A stretch of DNA of 64,000 nucleotides from CAIWHR01 sp963709525 (GTDB lineage Bacteria; Pseudomonadota; Gammaproteobacteria; Burkholderiales; Casimicrobiaceae): positions 1-64,000 of the forward strand of contig CAVPXB010000024.1 of the NCBI GenBank assembly GCA_963709525.1, read 5' to 3'. A program made the position numbers and the translations under genes. The notes below the pieces were generated by a model. The model saw only the letters and a program-made list of their open reading frames with translations, was not told the DNA's origin and ran no database searches. Of the stretch, positions 17,650 to 26,268 are shown piece after piece (the first letter of the stretch is position 1; each line of letters starts with the position of its first letter).

Positions 17650-19314
17650 CTATTTGCTTTGCGGCTCGCTCAGTTTCTGCATCACCTCGTCCATGTTGAA
17701 GCTGGCCGCTTTCTGCCGCTGCGGATAGTCCTTGAACGAGGTCAGGAACTGACCCACGTAATCCTGTGCAGGCACGAGCAGGAATACGTGATCAAGTATC
17801 CAGTCGTAGTAGGTGTTCGAAGTGATGTCGGCACGCTCGTACGGGTCAGTGCGCAGGTTGAAGATCTTCGGCACCCGCAACGTGACAAAGGGCTCCGCCC
17901 AGATCCGCATGGTCCCCGCGACCCGCTGTTCCATGAAAACGATTTTCCAATTGTCGTAACGCAGGCCCGTCAACTGCTGGTCATCGTTGATGTAGAGGAA
18001 CGACTCGCGCGGGCTCTTGGCCGCCTGCCCGGTCAGGTACGGCACCAGGTTGTCACCGTCCAGGAAGACCTTGTAGCTCATGTCGCCGGTCTTGAATCCC
18101 TTCAGCAGATTCGCTTTGACCTCGGTGTCGCCAGCGACCGCCAGCAACGTGGGCAGCCAGTCGAGGTGAGAGACCATCTCGTTGGAAACCTGCCCCGGCT
18201 TGATCTTGCCCGGCCACTTCACCATTGCCGGCACCCGGTAGGCACCTTCCCAGTTCGTATTCTTCTCGCTGCGGAACGGCGTCATGCCGGCGTCGGGCCA
18301 TGAGTTCATGTGCGGGCCGTTGTCGGTGCTGTACATCACGAAGGTGTTGTCGGCGATGCCCAGATCGTCAAGCGCCTTCAGCACGGTGCCGACGTTCTTG
18401 TCGTGGTCCATCATCGCGTCGTGGTACGGGCTCTGGAAGCGCCCCGACTGGCCCATGCTCTCCGGCTTGACGTGGGTGCGGAAATGCATGTGAGTGAAGT
18501 TCACCCAAACGAAGGCTGGCTTGCCGGCCGCGTTCTGGCGCTTGATGAAATCCACCGCCCGATCAGCGGTGACATCGTCGATCGTCTCCATGCGCTTCTT
18601 GGTCAGCGGGCCGGTGTCAATGCAGACCTGCTTGCCAACCCGACCGAAGCGGGGATCAACGGTCGAGTCGTCAGTAGCCGAGGCCTTGCAGTCCATCACC
18701 CCGCGCGGGCCGAACTTGGCGCGGAACGCCGGGTCCTTCGGGTAATCCGGCAGCTCCGGCTCTTCCTCGGCGTTGAGGTGGTACAGGTTGCCGTAGAACT
18801 CGTCGAAGCCGTGCACGGTGGGCAGGAACTCGTTGCGGTCGCCCAGGTGATTCTTGCCAAACTGGCCGGTGGCATAGCCCTGCGCCTTCAGCAACTCGGC
18901 AATCGTCGGGTCTTCCTTGCGCAGCCCGAGCGTGGCGCCCGGCAGGCCGACTTTGGTCAGTCCGGTGCGCAGGCCCGATTGGCCGGTGATGAACGACGCC
19001 CGGCCAGCGGTACAGCTCTGCTCGGCGTAGTAGTCGGTGAACATCATGCCTTCGCGGGCCACGCGGTCGATGTTGGGCGTCTTGTAACCCATCACGCCGT
19101 GCGAATAGGCGCTCACGTTGGACTGGCCGATGTCATCGCCCCAGATGATGACGATATTGGGTTTCTTGGTTGGCGCCTGGGCCAGCGCATCTAATGGCAA
19201 GGCGCTGGCAGCGAGTACGATTCCGCTCGCGATGCCCAACGTTGCCAGCAAGCGCCTTGGCTTGGCCAATCTGCCGGCGATAGTCCGCGTCGGTGTTTGC
19301 TGCGTAGTATTCAT
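17650..19314 (-). CDS. Exported arylsulfatase (alkaline phosphatase superfamily sulfatase)
   Basis: A 554-residue sulfatase with an N-terminal signal (hydrophobic residues ~22-45, cut near A-L-A-Q-A). The metal site starts at NIVIIWGDDIGQ (D60-D61). The formylglycine motif is C101-T-A-G-R105 in EQSCTAGRASFITGQ, a variant of C-x-P-x-R in which Ala replaces Pro; this form is frequent in one bacterial arylsulfatase branch. Other catalytic blocks are G-K-N-H-L-G-D, MHFRTH and YSTDNGPHMNSWPDAG. It hydrolyses sulfate esters in the periplasm after Cys-to-formylglycine maturation; no maturase gene is in the window. SD AGGAG precedes the ATG. A LysR regulator is transcribed divergently. Confidence 0.92.
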   Translation of the reverse strand: MNTTQQTPTRTIAGRLAKPRRLLATLGIASGIVLAASALPLDALAQAPTKKPNIVIIWGDDIGQSNVSAYSHGVMGYKTPNIDRVAREGMMFTDYYAEQSCTAGRASFITGQSGLRTGLTKVGLPGATLGLRKEDPTIAELLKAQGYATGQFGKNHLGDRNEFLPTVHGFDEFYGNLYHLNAEEEPELPDYPKDPAFRAKFGPRGVMDCKASATDDSTVDPRFGRVGKQVCIDTGPLTKKRMETIDDVTADRAVDFIKRQNAAGKPAFVWVNFTHMHFRTHVKPESMGQSGRFQSPYHDAMMDHDKNVGTVLKALDDLGIADNTFVMYSTDNGPHMNSWPDAGMTPFRSEKNTNWEGAYRVPAMVKWPGKIKPGQVSNEMVSHLDWLPTLLAVAGDTEVKANLLKGFKTGDMSYKVFLDGDNLVPYLTGQAAKSPRESFLYINDDQQLTGLRYDNWKIVFMEQRVAGTMRIWAEPFVTLRVPKIFNLRTDPYERADITSNTYYDWILDHVFLLVPAQDYVGQFLTSFKDYPQRQKAASFNMDEVMQKLSEPQSK

Positions 19315-19504
19315 AGATACTCCTGTCGCGTTGGGTGGGAGGCGTCACCAATCCGGCCCGCCACTCTGGGGTCGAACTGTGCGTCAAAGGGATTCTGACT
19401 CTGCCCAGGCTTCGTCGGAAAATTGCAGAATGTCTGCTGCGGGCATGGATCTCGGCGGCCCAGAGCGGAACCGTACAATACCCGGCATCGCGTGATGTCG
19501 TCCA

Positions 19505-19519
19505 ATGTTCGCGTAACAT
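19505..19519. promoter_or_regulatory. Candidate LysR-type operator (T-N11-A palindrome)
   Basis: The perfect inverted repeat ATGTT-N5-AACAT contains the LTTR signature T-N11-A. It lies 22 bp before the LysR start codon, inside the ~227-bp divergent interval to the arylsulfatase gene. This is where an LTTR normally represses itself and acts on the opposite gene. Seen in sequence; the regulatory role is inferred. Confidence 0.5.
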
Positions 19520-19541
19520 CAGCTGATAACATGCGCGCATC

Positions 19542-20486
19542 ATGCTTGACCTTCGACTTCTGCATCAGGCTATCACCCTTGCGACCTATCGGAATTACGC
19601 CCGGGCGGCGCAGGCGCTGCAGGTGACGCAACCCGCCTTGTCGCGCAGCATCGCCGGCCTGGAGTCGCGCCTCGGCGAAAAGCTCTTCAACCGGACGCCA
19701 CACGGCGTCGATCCGACGGCGTTCGGCGAACTGCTGCTTTCACGCGGACGCGCTTTGCTCGACGGCGCCAGCGAACTCCAACGCGAGTTCAACTTGATGC
19801 GCGGGCTGGAGATCGGGCACCTCCGGGTCGGAGTCGGCGCCTACCCGGCCCAGATGTCGGTCGGCAAAGCCATTGGGGCGTTGCTCGGCAGACATCCGCG
19901 GCTGCAAATCGAAGTGATGACCGACGATCTGCGAGCGATCATTGGTGCCGTGCTGGCGGGCAAGCTCGACCTCGCGGTGATCGAACTCAGCCTCGCCGCC
20001 GGCGAACCCAGACTCGCCGTGGAGCCTCTCCCGGCGCACCCGGGCTACTTCTTTTGCCGTGCTGGCCACCCATTGCTGGTCGAGGGTGACCCGAGGCTCG
20101 AGCGGATCTTGACATTTCCGCTGGTGGGAACGCGAATGCCACCCCGCGTCGCAAAGGCTTTTCTTGACCTCGCGCAAACCGGCACCATCGACCGCGATAC
20201 CGGGGATTACCTGCCGCCGATCAAGGTCGACTCGATCCGAATGGTCAAGGACGTGGTCCTCGCCAGCGATGCGGTAGCGGTGGCACCCATTCCTCTCATT
20301 GCGGACGAGGTCGCGCTGGGCACGCTCGTGCCTCTCGCTGCGCGTGCCTCCTGGATGCAGACGGCCTATGGCTTTGTGTGGCGCCGAGGCACTACGGCCT
20401 CGCCTGCGGCAGGTGCCTTCATGGAAGCGGTGCGGCGCGTGGAAGACGAAGTCGTCGCCGCGGAGCGGCGGGCGACCAGCAATTAG
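19542..20486 (+). CDS. LysR family transcriptional regulator
   Basis: A 314-residue LTTR. The N-terminal winged helix-turn-helix occupies residues ~3-62: MLDLRLLHQAITLATYRNYA, then RAAQALQVTQPALSRSIAGL and E-S-R-L-G-E-K-L-F-N-R. The C-terminal periplasmic-binding-like effector domain runs from ~90 (LRVGVGAYPAQMSVGKAIGA). The gene is divergent from the arylsulfatase, with the palindrome at 19505-19519 between them. It is likely to control that gene and possibly the downstream phosphoesterase, for example in response to a sulfate or phosphate ester or its product. The target is inferred from position only. Confidence 0.9.
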   Translation: MLDLRLLHQAITLATYRNYARAAQALQVTQPALSRSIAGLESRLGEKLFNRTPHGVDPTAFGELLLSRGRALLDGASELQREFNLMRGLEIGHLRVGVGAYPAQMSVGKAIGALLGRHPRLQIEVMTDDLRAIIGAVLAGKLDLAVIELSLAAGEPRLAVEPLPAHPGYFFCRAGHPLLVEGDPRLERILTFPLVGTRMPPRVAKAFLDLAQTGTIDRDTGDYLPPIKVDSIRMVKDVVLASDAVAVAPIPLIADEVALGTLVPLAARASWMQTAYGFVWRRGTTASPAAGAFMEAVRRVEDEVVAAERRATSN

Positions 20487-20516
20487 GGGCAAAGGACCGG
20501 GTCGATTCGGAACGGC

Positions 20517-20609
20517 TGCTTACCGGAAACCTGGGTGGCAACCCGTCCCGTCTGGGATGGGACGCATCCTGCCCCGGCTGCCGCACCGATGGACCCGTCT
20601 CGGTAAGCA
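20517..20609. terminator. Possible bidirectional terminator or structured spacer
   Basis: In the 142-bp gap between convergent genes, TGCTTACCG (20517-20525) is exactly inverted as CGGTAAGCA (20601-20609). A smaller stem, GTCCC with GGGAC, lies inside. It is a large stem-loop without a clear T-run, so termination is only a guess. Confidence 0.3.
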
Positions 20610-20628
20610 ACGGGCGCAGAACCGTCAC

Positions 20629-21456
20629 CTAGCCAATGGGTGAAAAAAAGCGTTCGAGCAGTTGATTGAAGATCGGCGCTCGCTGGAAGTAGACCGAATG
20701 TCCGGTGTCCTTCACATGCTCCACTCTCGCGTTCGGCATGAGGGGGGCGAGTGCGTCCGCCAGAAAAGGCGGAAATATCGTGTCTTCCAGGCCCGTGATG
20801 AAGAGCGTGGGAATGGAGATGCCGCGGAGTACGTCGGGAGTGCGCGTGGACATCGCATGGGTGCGTTTGCGCAGCTCGTCCCGGTCGAAAGCACTGCTGG
20901 CGTTGGCGATCGTGCGGTATAGAAAGTGCAGCGCGGGCTGCTCTCTTGCCATGCGCTCGCCCGCCGGAGGGGAGATTCCCCGGCGCTGCATGTCTGCGCG
21001 CGCGACCGCTGCGTTGCGTTCCCATTCGGGCAGGCGCTCCGGGTCCGCCAACGGCACCGAGGGTTTGTGGATCGACCCTGACGTGGACGCCAGCACGAGT
21101 GCGCGCACTTTGTGCGGCCCATGGGCCATGATGTATTCGATACTGGTCAAGCCGCCCATCGATTGCGCCACCAGGCGCACGTCGGTCAGTTGCAGATGCT
21201 CGATCAGAGCCGCAAGATCACCGGCGAATTCCTTCGGATCGGGAACGCCGATCTCGCTGCTTGGCGGATAGCCACGGTGGGAAAAGGCCACGCACGCGTA
21301 ACGATCCGAGAAGTGGGCCACCTGCTGCCACCAGGTCATGTGATTGCTGCCGATCCCGTGGGCGAAGACAATCGCCGGACCGGAGCCCGTGAGCTCATAG
21401 TAGAGACGGCATCCGGATCGCTCCAGGAATCCGCGCTTCGTGCTGGCGGTGATCAT
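20629..21456 (-). CDS. Alpha/beta hydrolase
   Basis: Classic alpha/beta-hydrolase fold enzyme of 275 residues, cytoplasmic (no signal peptide). The catalytic triad is readable: nucleophile S99 in V-A-Q-S-M-G-G, acid in G-L-E-D-T-I-F-P-P (~D222) and His in D-T-G-H-S-V-Y-F (~H253). The oxyanion-hole motif is FAHGIGSNHMTWW. The size and lack of inserts resemble 3-oxoadipate enol-lactonase and meta-cleavage product hydrolases, but no aromatic catabolic gene is adjacent, so the substrate is unknown. It is convergent with the LysR gene. Confidence 0.88.
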   Translation of the reverse strand: MITASTKRGFLERSGCRLYYELTGSGPAIVFAHGIGSNHMTWWQQVAHFSDRYACVAFSHRGYPPSSEIGVPDPKEFAGDLAALIEHLQLTDVRLVAQSMGGLTSIEYIMAHGPHKVRALVLASTSGSIHKPSVPLADPERLPEWERNAAVARADMQRRGISPPAGERMAREQPALHFLYRTIANASSAFDRDELRKRTHAMSTRTPDVLRGISIPTLFITGLEDTIFPPFLADALAPLMPNARVEHVKDTGHSVYFQRAPIFNQLLERFFSPIG

Positions 21457-21945
21457 GGCTTGGGCAAAGGTGGACGCCGCGAGAGGTGCTAACGCGGCAA
21501 CTGCCGATCCGGGAACGAACTCCTTGCAATCTGCCCTGGCGTTCCTTCAGGCCCGGGCAACGAGAAAGAGCTCTATCGGACGGATTGCATGCGGTCAGTG
21601 TGCGCCGGGGCATCGGCAGCGGTCAACGGACCGCGTAAGGCCGGTGCCTTCGCGGCGCCTTTATGCGCGCAGAACATGACGTTGTCCAGCACGATGAGGG
21701 GATCTGCTGCCACCGCTACGTCGGCGATCCGGCGCGGATGGCCGCTCACGGGAAATTTCGGCGGCGACCCCGAACGTCCGAGTAAGCGAGGGGGTTGCCA
21801 CACTCGCTCCCCGCTGACCCCACCGTGCGGGACTCCCGCAGTGGGAAGGGTTGGACGCCATCAGCGCATGCGTTTTACGATGAACCCGTTTCGCATGTGC
21901 GTCTCCGGTTGAACGGCTACACACGCTTTCGTCGATGCAGAGCAC
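21457..21945. other. Intergenic region with a stem-loop, no gene recognised
   Basis: About 490 bp between two minus-strand genes. It contains one strong hairpin at ~21818-21845: CCCAC and TGCGGG pair with CCCGCA and GTGGG around a 3-nt loop. Short frames are open on both strands, but I recognise no protein. The segment TGGCCGCTCACGGGAAATTT at ~21740 loosely resembles CTGCTTACCGGAAACCTGGG at 20515, possibly a worn repeat. Confidence 0.35.
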
Positions 21946-22575
21946 TCAAGGTTGCAGCTTGAAGGACATCAGTTCGACGGTAGACTGGCCCTGCACTTGA
22001 TCCAGGACCTCGTCCTTGACGATGGCGCGAACTGCGGGTGCGTACCAGTACGTTCGCTTGATGTCCCGGGCCCCCGCGCCAGCGGCACCATCCTGGCCGT
22101 ACTTACCCTGTGCTTCGAGCTTGAATGCATCGAACTCACCGGCGAGGACGCGCACTTTCGCGTAGTTGATCACCGTCACGTTGTAGTCGCTGATGAATTT
22201 GACCGCATTCACCTTGTCGTAGTTGTTGCTGCTGAAAGTCCACTTCTTTCCCACCTCGAGCGGAAAGTTCAGCAATCTGAAGTCGGAGTGCCTGAACATC
22301 GGCGAATCAACGAGGTTGAGGTCCGCAGTCAGCAGCAACGGGTTCCCGTTTGAAGTGCCTACGATTCCCGCAGGCGTCACGGAGGTCACCACCCAGTCTC
22401 GATTCGGCTTCGCGGGAGGTACTCCGAAGTAGGAGGCGAACTGCCACTCATCGCCGACTTTCACGTTGGGTCGGTCCGCCGTCTGCGCCAGCGCCGGGCT
22501 GGCAAGGATGGCCAGGATCAAAACGACTGCTGCAGAAACACGCCGCACGATGGAACCACACTCAGCTGTTCTCAT
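21946..22575 (-). CDS. Exported protein of unknown function
   Basis: A 209-residue protein with a clear Sec signal peptide (MRTAECGSIVRRVSAAVVLI, then LAILASPALAQ, cut at A-L-A). The mature part is rich in beta-strand with alternating aromatic residues (VGDEWQFASYF, VGKKWTFSS, KRTYWYAPAVRAIVKDEVL). This resembles periplasmic beta-barrel or LolA-like lipid-binding folds, but I do not recognise the family. The ATG at 22575 is supported by SD AGGAG ~8 nt upstream. It stands alone. Candidate roles such as envelope maintenance are guesses. Confidence 0.7.
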   Translation of the reverse strand: MRTAECGSIVRRVSAAVVLILAILASPALAQTADRPNVKVGDEWQFASYFGVPPAKPNRDWVVTSVTPAGIVGTSNGNPLLLTADLNLVDSPMFRHSDFRLLNFPLEVGKKWTFSSNNYDKVNAVKFISDYNVTVINYAKVRVLAGEFDAFKLEAQGKYGQDGAAGAGARDIKRTYWYAPAVRAIVKDEVLDQVQGQSTVELMSFKLQP

Positions 22576-23035
22576 GTGACTCTCCTGGTGAACGGCTTCC
22601 CGCGCGATACACAGGCGGGAGGTCAAACGCGAATGGATCGAGGAACGAGGGGATCGCAGAGCGCGGGCTGCCCGAACCCCGCGACAAGCACATCGCTGTG
22701 CCGTGGCCGAATTGCCTACGTTGTATTGGCGCCCGGAAGGCGCCGCCAACCCGAAGGGCGTGCCGTACGCGGAGTGCAGCGCTCGCAGGCAGGACTCGCG
22801 GCACGTTGCCGCAAGCGATCAGTCGGTCAAGGGCGTCGTTGGTCGGCGAGCAGGGACATGCGTATCGGCGACGCGATGCAGAGTGTTCGCAGGTCGCCGA
22901 CTTCACATCTCCAACAGGGCGGTCAGGGATGCGGGCCGCGGTTTGAACGACGCGCGTGTTACAACGCATCGCACCCGCCTTCTGCTGTTTTGTGGGGTAC
23001 TGAATGTGACCCTACGCCTGACATCGTGGAGGGCA

Positions 23036-23049
23036 TTGACGCAGGTCAA
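23036..23049. promoter_or_regulatory. FNR/Dnr-type palindrome 1
   Basis: TTGACGCAGGTCAA, a perfect TTGAC-N4-GTCAA, extended to CATTGAC...GTCAATG. It is 460 bp from the 22575 start and 534 bp from the 23584 start, so no target is obvious. Confidence 0.5.
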
Positions 23050-23164
23050 TGGCGCGCACGGGTGAGCGACTGCAGAAGATGGGCGGATGCGTCCAAGTGC
23101 CGCAGTTGGCCGATGCGAAGTGTCCATGCAATCCGCAGACGCGAAATTCACCGCTCGCGCGCCT

Positions 23165-23316
23165 ATTGATTCGGAATGAACATCATTGAACCGTTCGCCC
23201 TGAGCTGATCGAAGGGCCTGCCCTGAGTCGATCGAAGGGCCTGCCCTGAGTCGATCGAAGGGGCTTCGACGGGCTCAGCCCGAACGGAGATTCATGCGTC
23301 ACCGTGCCGGATCAAT
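23165..23316. repeat. Composite palindromic repeat element, copy 2
   Basis: A 152-bp element related to the one at 14332-14554 but in opposite orientation. The left end is ATTGATTCGGAATGAACATC and the right end is GTGCCGGATCAAT. The core begins CCGTTCGCCCTGAGCTGATC and ends CTTCGACGGGCTCAGCCCG-AACGG, with short direct repeats CCTGCCCTGAGTCGATCGAA between them. About 65 bp of the right end (to 23316) is nearly identical to the left end of copy 1 when inverted. No target-site duplication is evident. Confidence 0.78.
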
Positions 23317-23327
23317 GGGGATTCACC

Positions 23328-23341
23328 TTGACCCACGTCAA
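23328..23341. promoter_or_regulatory. FNR/Dnr-type palindrome 2
   Basis: TTGACCCACGTCAA, perfect TTGAC-N4-GTCAA, just outside the right end of the repeat element and 243 bp upstream of the exported-protein gene at 23584. Confidence 0.5.
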
Positions 23342-23583
23342 CACACCGGTGGGCGGGCAGGCGCCCAATGAGGCGAAGAGCAGTCCTGCGGCGCCTCCGT
23401 CGCAGGTGGAGCTTCAGGTCACCCGGAAGGAGAGGCCATGGGTTGCGTGCCCCGCTTCCCGGCGGGCGTTCTGCCATCCCCGCGTCGAGTGAGCGGTTGC
23501 GATGCCATGGTCGATGCGCGTCGCCGACGGGCGCAGGCCGCGCGTTCCTGCTGCAAGCGTCCGGCAAGAGAAAGGCAAATAGT

Positions 23584-24081
23584 ATGAGAACGATGATGGG
23601 GACGATCTCGGTCGCAGCGCTTGTCGCCGCCGCGTCCAGCGGTATTGCTTTCGCCGCCGACCCGCCGAAGGAAGGCAGCTACGATTTCAAGACGTGCTTC
23701 ACGCGCAACATCACGCGCATCGCCTTCTCCGACGCCCATAGCGCTTGGAGCTACAGCGAGACCGCCACCGCGGTCAGCACCTCCCCGGGCGGCATGTTCG
23801 ATGGCGAAAGCGTGCGCTGCGTCGGCACAACCGCTATCTCGAACGGCAAGAGGATGGGCATTTCGACCTGCGAGGGCGTCGCCAAGAACGGCGACAAGCG
23901 TCTCACGCGCTTTCAGTACGGCGCGGACGGCAAGCTGGTCCGCGAAGAGGTCGCGGGCACCGGGATGTACGACGGCATGGTCACGACCGGCACCGTCAAG
24001 GAAGTGGTGCCGCCCAAGGAAATTCAGCCCGGAGTCACGACCTTCTGCAATCACCTGACCGGCACGTACAAGATGAAATAG
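23584..24081 (+). CDS. Exported protein of unknown function
   Basis: A 165-residue protein with a Sec signal (MRTMMGTISVAALVAAASSG-IAFAADPP). The mature domain is a predicted beta-barrel with repeated G-x-x-x-G turns (GGMFDGESVRCVGTTAISNG, VAGTGMYDGMVTTG, LTGTYKMK) and three cysteines (C37, C78, C93 approx.) plus one near the end. It belongs to a family common in soil proteobacteria whose members end F-C-N-H-x-T-G-T-Y. I know no function. SD-like AGAGAAAGG lies ~12 nt upstream. A fragment related to its C-terminal half follows at 24207, and an FNR-type palindrome lies 243 bp upstream. Confidence 0.72.
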   Translation: MRTMMGTISVAALVAAASSGIAFAADPPKEGSYDFKTCFTRNITRIAFSDAHSAWSYSETATAVSTSPGGMFDGESVRCVGTTAISNGKRMGISTCEGVAKNGDKRLTRFQYGADGKLVREEVAGTGMYDGMVTTGTVKEVVPPKEIQPGVTTFCNHLTGTYKMK

Positions 24082-24206
24082 CCCCGCGTCGCTTGGGGGA
24101 ACCTGGCCGGCGAGGCTCACGACTTCCCGACTTCATCGACTGCAAGTACATGCACTACTTGCGCTTAGGCGCACAACCGTGGCGCCTCGTATCCTGGAGA
24201 AATGAC

Positions 24207-24413
24207 ATGATGACTCGGCTTCAATCGTCCGGCACGGTTGCCTGTGCCGTGCTGGAGGGCAATGGCGAATTCATAAGCGGCACCGGCCGCTTCGAGGGTA
24301 TCCGCGGCACCTTCAGCATGAAGGGGCAAGGCGGGCTGTCCGCGGCAGCGCCCGGCGTGCTGGCCGATGTGTTCGGTGATTTGAAGGGCGACTACACATT
24401 GCCCGCTCGCTAG
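24207..24413 (+). pseudogene. C-terminal fragment related to the preceding exported protein
   Basis: A 68-residue open frame beginning MMTRLQSSGTVACAVLEGNG. Its core ISGTGRFEGIRGTFSMKG and end LKGDYTLPAR match, in position and pattern, the V-A-G-T-G-M-Y-D-G-M and L-T-G-T-Y-K-M-K segments of the gene at 23584. It lacks any signal peptide or N-terminal half. It is therefore most likely a truncated second copy from a tandem duplication, although GGAG ~9 nt before the ATG could allow translation. Confidence 0.45.
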
Positions 24414-24427
24414 CTCGAGTTTTCACT

Positions 24428-24479
24428 TGTGCGTGGCGAAGGGGCAGTTGCGCCGCGATGGGCGTCTGGAACAGCCCGC
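24428..24479 (+). repeat. ~52-bp intergenic repeat, copy A
   Basis: TGTGCGTGGCGAA followed, after a variable stretch, by GTCTGGAACAGCCCGC. It aligns without gaps to 48043-48094, with about 40 of 52 positions identical by eye. The first 19 bases of the 48-kb copy also occur in the transposase remnant at 5134-5152. It may be a worn IS end. Confidence 0.5.
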
Positions 24480-24505
24480 CGCGGTGCAGTTGCCATGCGT
24501 GGCGA

Positions 24506-25372
24506 TCAGGCCGCCGTGCGGTCGGCGGCCGGCCGGCGCAGCAGCGCCAGCGCCAGGAGCGCGGAGCCGATCATCAGGAACAGGCTGACGGCGTTGAGGA
24601 CCGGGCTTGCTCCCTCCCGCATCCGACCATACATCATGATCGTGAGCGGTGGATCGGAGCCGACCAGCATCAGCGTCGTGTTGAAATTCTCGAACGACAT
24701 GAGGAAGGCGATGGCCGCGGCGCCAATCAACGCCGGCTTGAGGTAGGGCAGCGTGACCGTCCACAGCACCGCCACGCGCGTGGCGCCGAGATTGAGCGCG
24801 GCTTCCTCCAGTGCGACATCGAAGCGTTTCAACCGCGCGGCGATCGTGAGGGTCGCGATCGACACGATGAACGAGAACTGGCCGGCCACGACGAGCGGCA
24901 GCCCGGGTCTTAGAAACTCGAGCTCGAGGCCCAGCAAATCGTCGGCCAGGCGGGCGAGCCGGCTCGCGAAGGCGAGGATCGAGATGCCGAGGATGACGCC
25001 GGGAATCACCAGCGGCGCCAGCATCGCGAGCGAAAGCGCTGCCTTGCCGCGGAAGTTCGCGCGCTCGAGCAGGAAGGCATTGGCGGTTCCCGCCGCTACG
25101 GCGAGAACGGTGACCCACCCCGCGACGACGACGCTCGTCCAGATCGAGGACAGCAGCGCGCGATCGGCGAACAGTCCGGTGCGTCCGCGCGCCGCGGCTC
25201 CCAGGAACCAGTCGAGCGTGAAGCCGCGCCATGGCGGCGCCGGGTAGTTCGCGTCGTTGAAGGCAAAAACGGCGACGACCGCGAGCGGCAGGAACAGGAA
25301 CGCGAAGAACGCCGCCACGTAGCCGGCGACGACGGCGCGCTCGATCGGCCCGCGGGGCAGCGAGGGGATCAT
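24506..25372 (-). CDS. ABC transporter permease, PotC type
   Basis: Inner-membrane permease of 288 residues with six predicted helices and an N-terminal MIPSLPRGPIERAVVAGYVA. The EAA motif reads LEEAALNLGATRVAVLWTV, as in spermidine/putrescine and iron-type permeases. The ATG at 25372 overlaps the stop of the PotB-type gene (ATGA), fixing the start. It is last in the order binding protein, ATPase, PotB, PotC on the minus strand. The substrate is probably a polyamine or similar organic cation, judged from the binding protein. Confidence 0.9.
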   Translation of the reverse strand: MIPSLPRGPIERAVVAGYVAAFFAFLFLPLAVVAVFAFNDANYPAPPWRGFTLDWFLGAAARGRTGLFADRALLSSIWTSVVVAGWVTVLAVAAGTANAFLLERANFRGKAALSLAMLAPLVIPGVILGISILAFASRLARLADDLLGLELEFLRPGLPLVVAGQFSFIVSIATLTIAARLKRFDVALEEAALNLGATRVAVLWTVTLPYLKPALIGAAAIAFLMSFENFNTTLMLVGSDPPLTIMMYGRMREGASPVLNAVSLFLMIGSALLALALLRRPAADRTAA

Positions 25373-26268
25373 GGCCGGCGCATCACGTCGGCGAAGCGCT
25401 GGCCGGTCAGCTTGAGGCCGCACCAGACGATCGCGGTGGACAAGCCCAGCAGGAGAAAGCCGAACGCGGCGCCCTGTTCCCAGTTGAAGCGGGTGATGAA
25501 CTGCGTGTAGATCAGCTCGGTGAACCACAGCGAGTTCTTCCCGCCGAGCAGCGTCGGCGTCAGGTAGTTGCCGAGCGTGAGCATGAACACGACGATCGAC
25601 CCGGCGGCGATTCCCGGGGCCGCGTGCGGGATCACGATCTCCCGCAGGATCGACCAGCCGTTGCCGCCCAGGTCATAGGCGGCCTCGATCAGCGAATCGT
25701 CGAGCGTTTCGAGCGCGTTGATGAGCGGCACGACCATGAACAGCATCGACGTGTAGACGAGGCCGACCAGGATCGTGGCGTCGTGGTAGAGGAGTTCGAC
25801 CGGGGCCGCGGTGAGGCCCATGTCGACCAGGAGCCGGGGCACGACGCCGGATTCGCGCAGCAGGATCATCCAGCCCAGCGTGCGCACCGTCTCGCTCACC
25901 CAGAACGGTATCAGGCACAGCACGAAGAGCAGCGACTTCGCGCGGCCCTTGGCGATCTTTGCGACATACCACGCGGCGGGAAACGCGATCGCGAGCGTGG
26001 CGAGCGTCGCCAGGATCGACATCGTCGCTGTGCGTACAAAGGTATGCCAGTAGAGGGGTTCTCCGAAGAACGTTCCGTACTGCGCGAGGCTCCATTCGTA
26101 TACCCGGGGCGCGACGCGTGCGCGCAGCGAAAGGATCGCCAGCTCGACGTGCGGCAGCACGATGAGGCCGAACAGCCAGAGCAGCGCCGGCGCGACCAGC
26201 AGCAACAGCGCCAACCGGGCGCGCGGCGCGGCCAGCGCGTCGGTGGCCGCAGATGCCGCGGTCGCCAT
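25369..26268 (-). CDS. ABC transporter permease, PotB type
   Basis: Inner-membrane permease of 299 residues, slightly longer than the PotC-type partner, as usual. The first helix is ARLALLLLVAPALLWLFGLI; the family loop IPFWVSETVRTLGWMILL follows helix 3. The EAA loop reads IEAAYDLGGNGWSILREIVI. Its start overlaps the ATPase stop and its stop overlaps the next start, so the three genes are tightly coupled. Confidence 0.9.
   Translation of the reverse strand: MATAASAATDALAAPRARLALLLLVAPALLWLFGLIVLPHVELAILSLRARVAPRVYEWSLAQYGTFFGEPLYWHTFVRTATMSILATLATLAIAFPAAWYVAKIAKGRAKSLLFVLCLIPFWVSETVRTLGWMILLRESGVVPRLLVDMGLTAAPVELLYHDATILVGLVYTSMLFMVVPLINALETLDDSLIEAAYDLGGNGWSILREIVIPHAAPGIAAGSIVVFMLTLGNYLTPTLLGGKNSLWFTELIYTQFITRFNWEQGAAFGFLLLGLSTAIVWCGLKLTGQRFADVMRRP

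Larger units (their letters stand above)
22576..23583. other. Long intergenic region with repeat element and two FNR-type palindromes
   Basis: About 1 kb between divergent genes for exported proteins. It holds two TTGAC-N4-GTCAA palindromes and a palindromic repeat element, listed separately. Open frames on both strands lack good starts and I recognise none of them. Confidence 0.5.
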
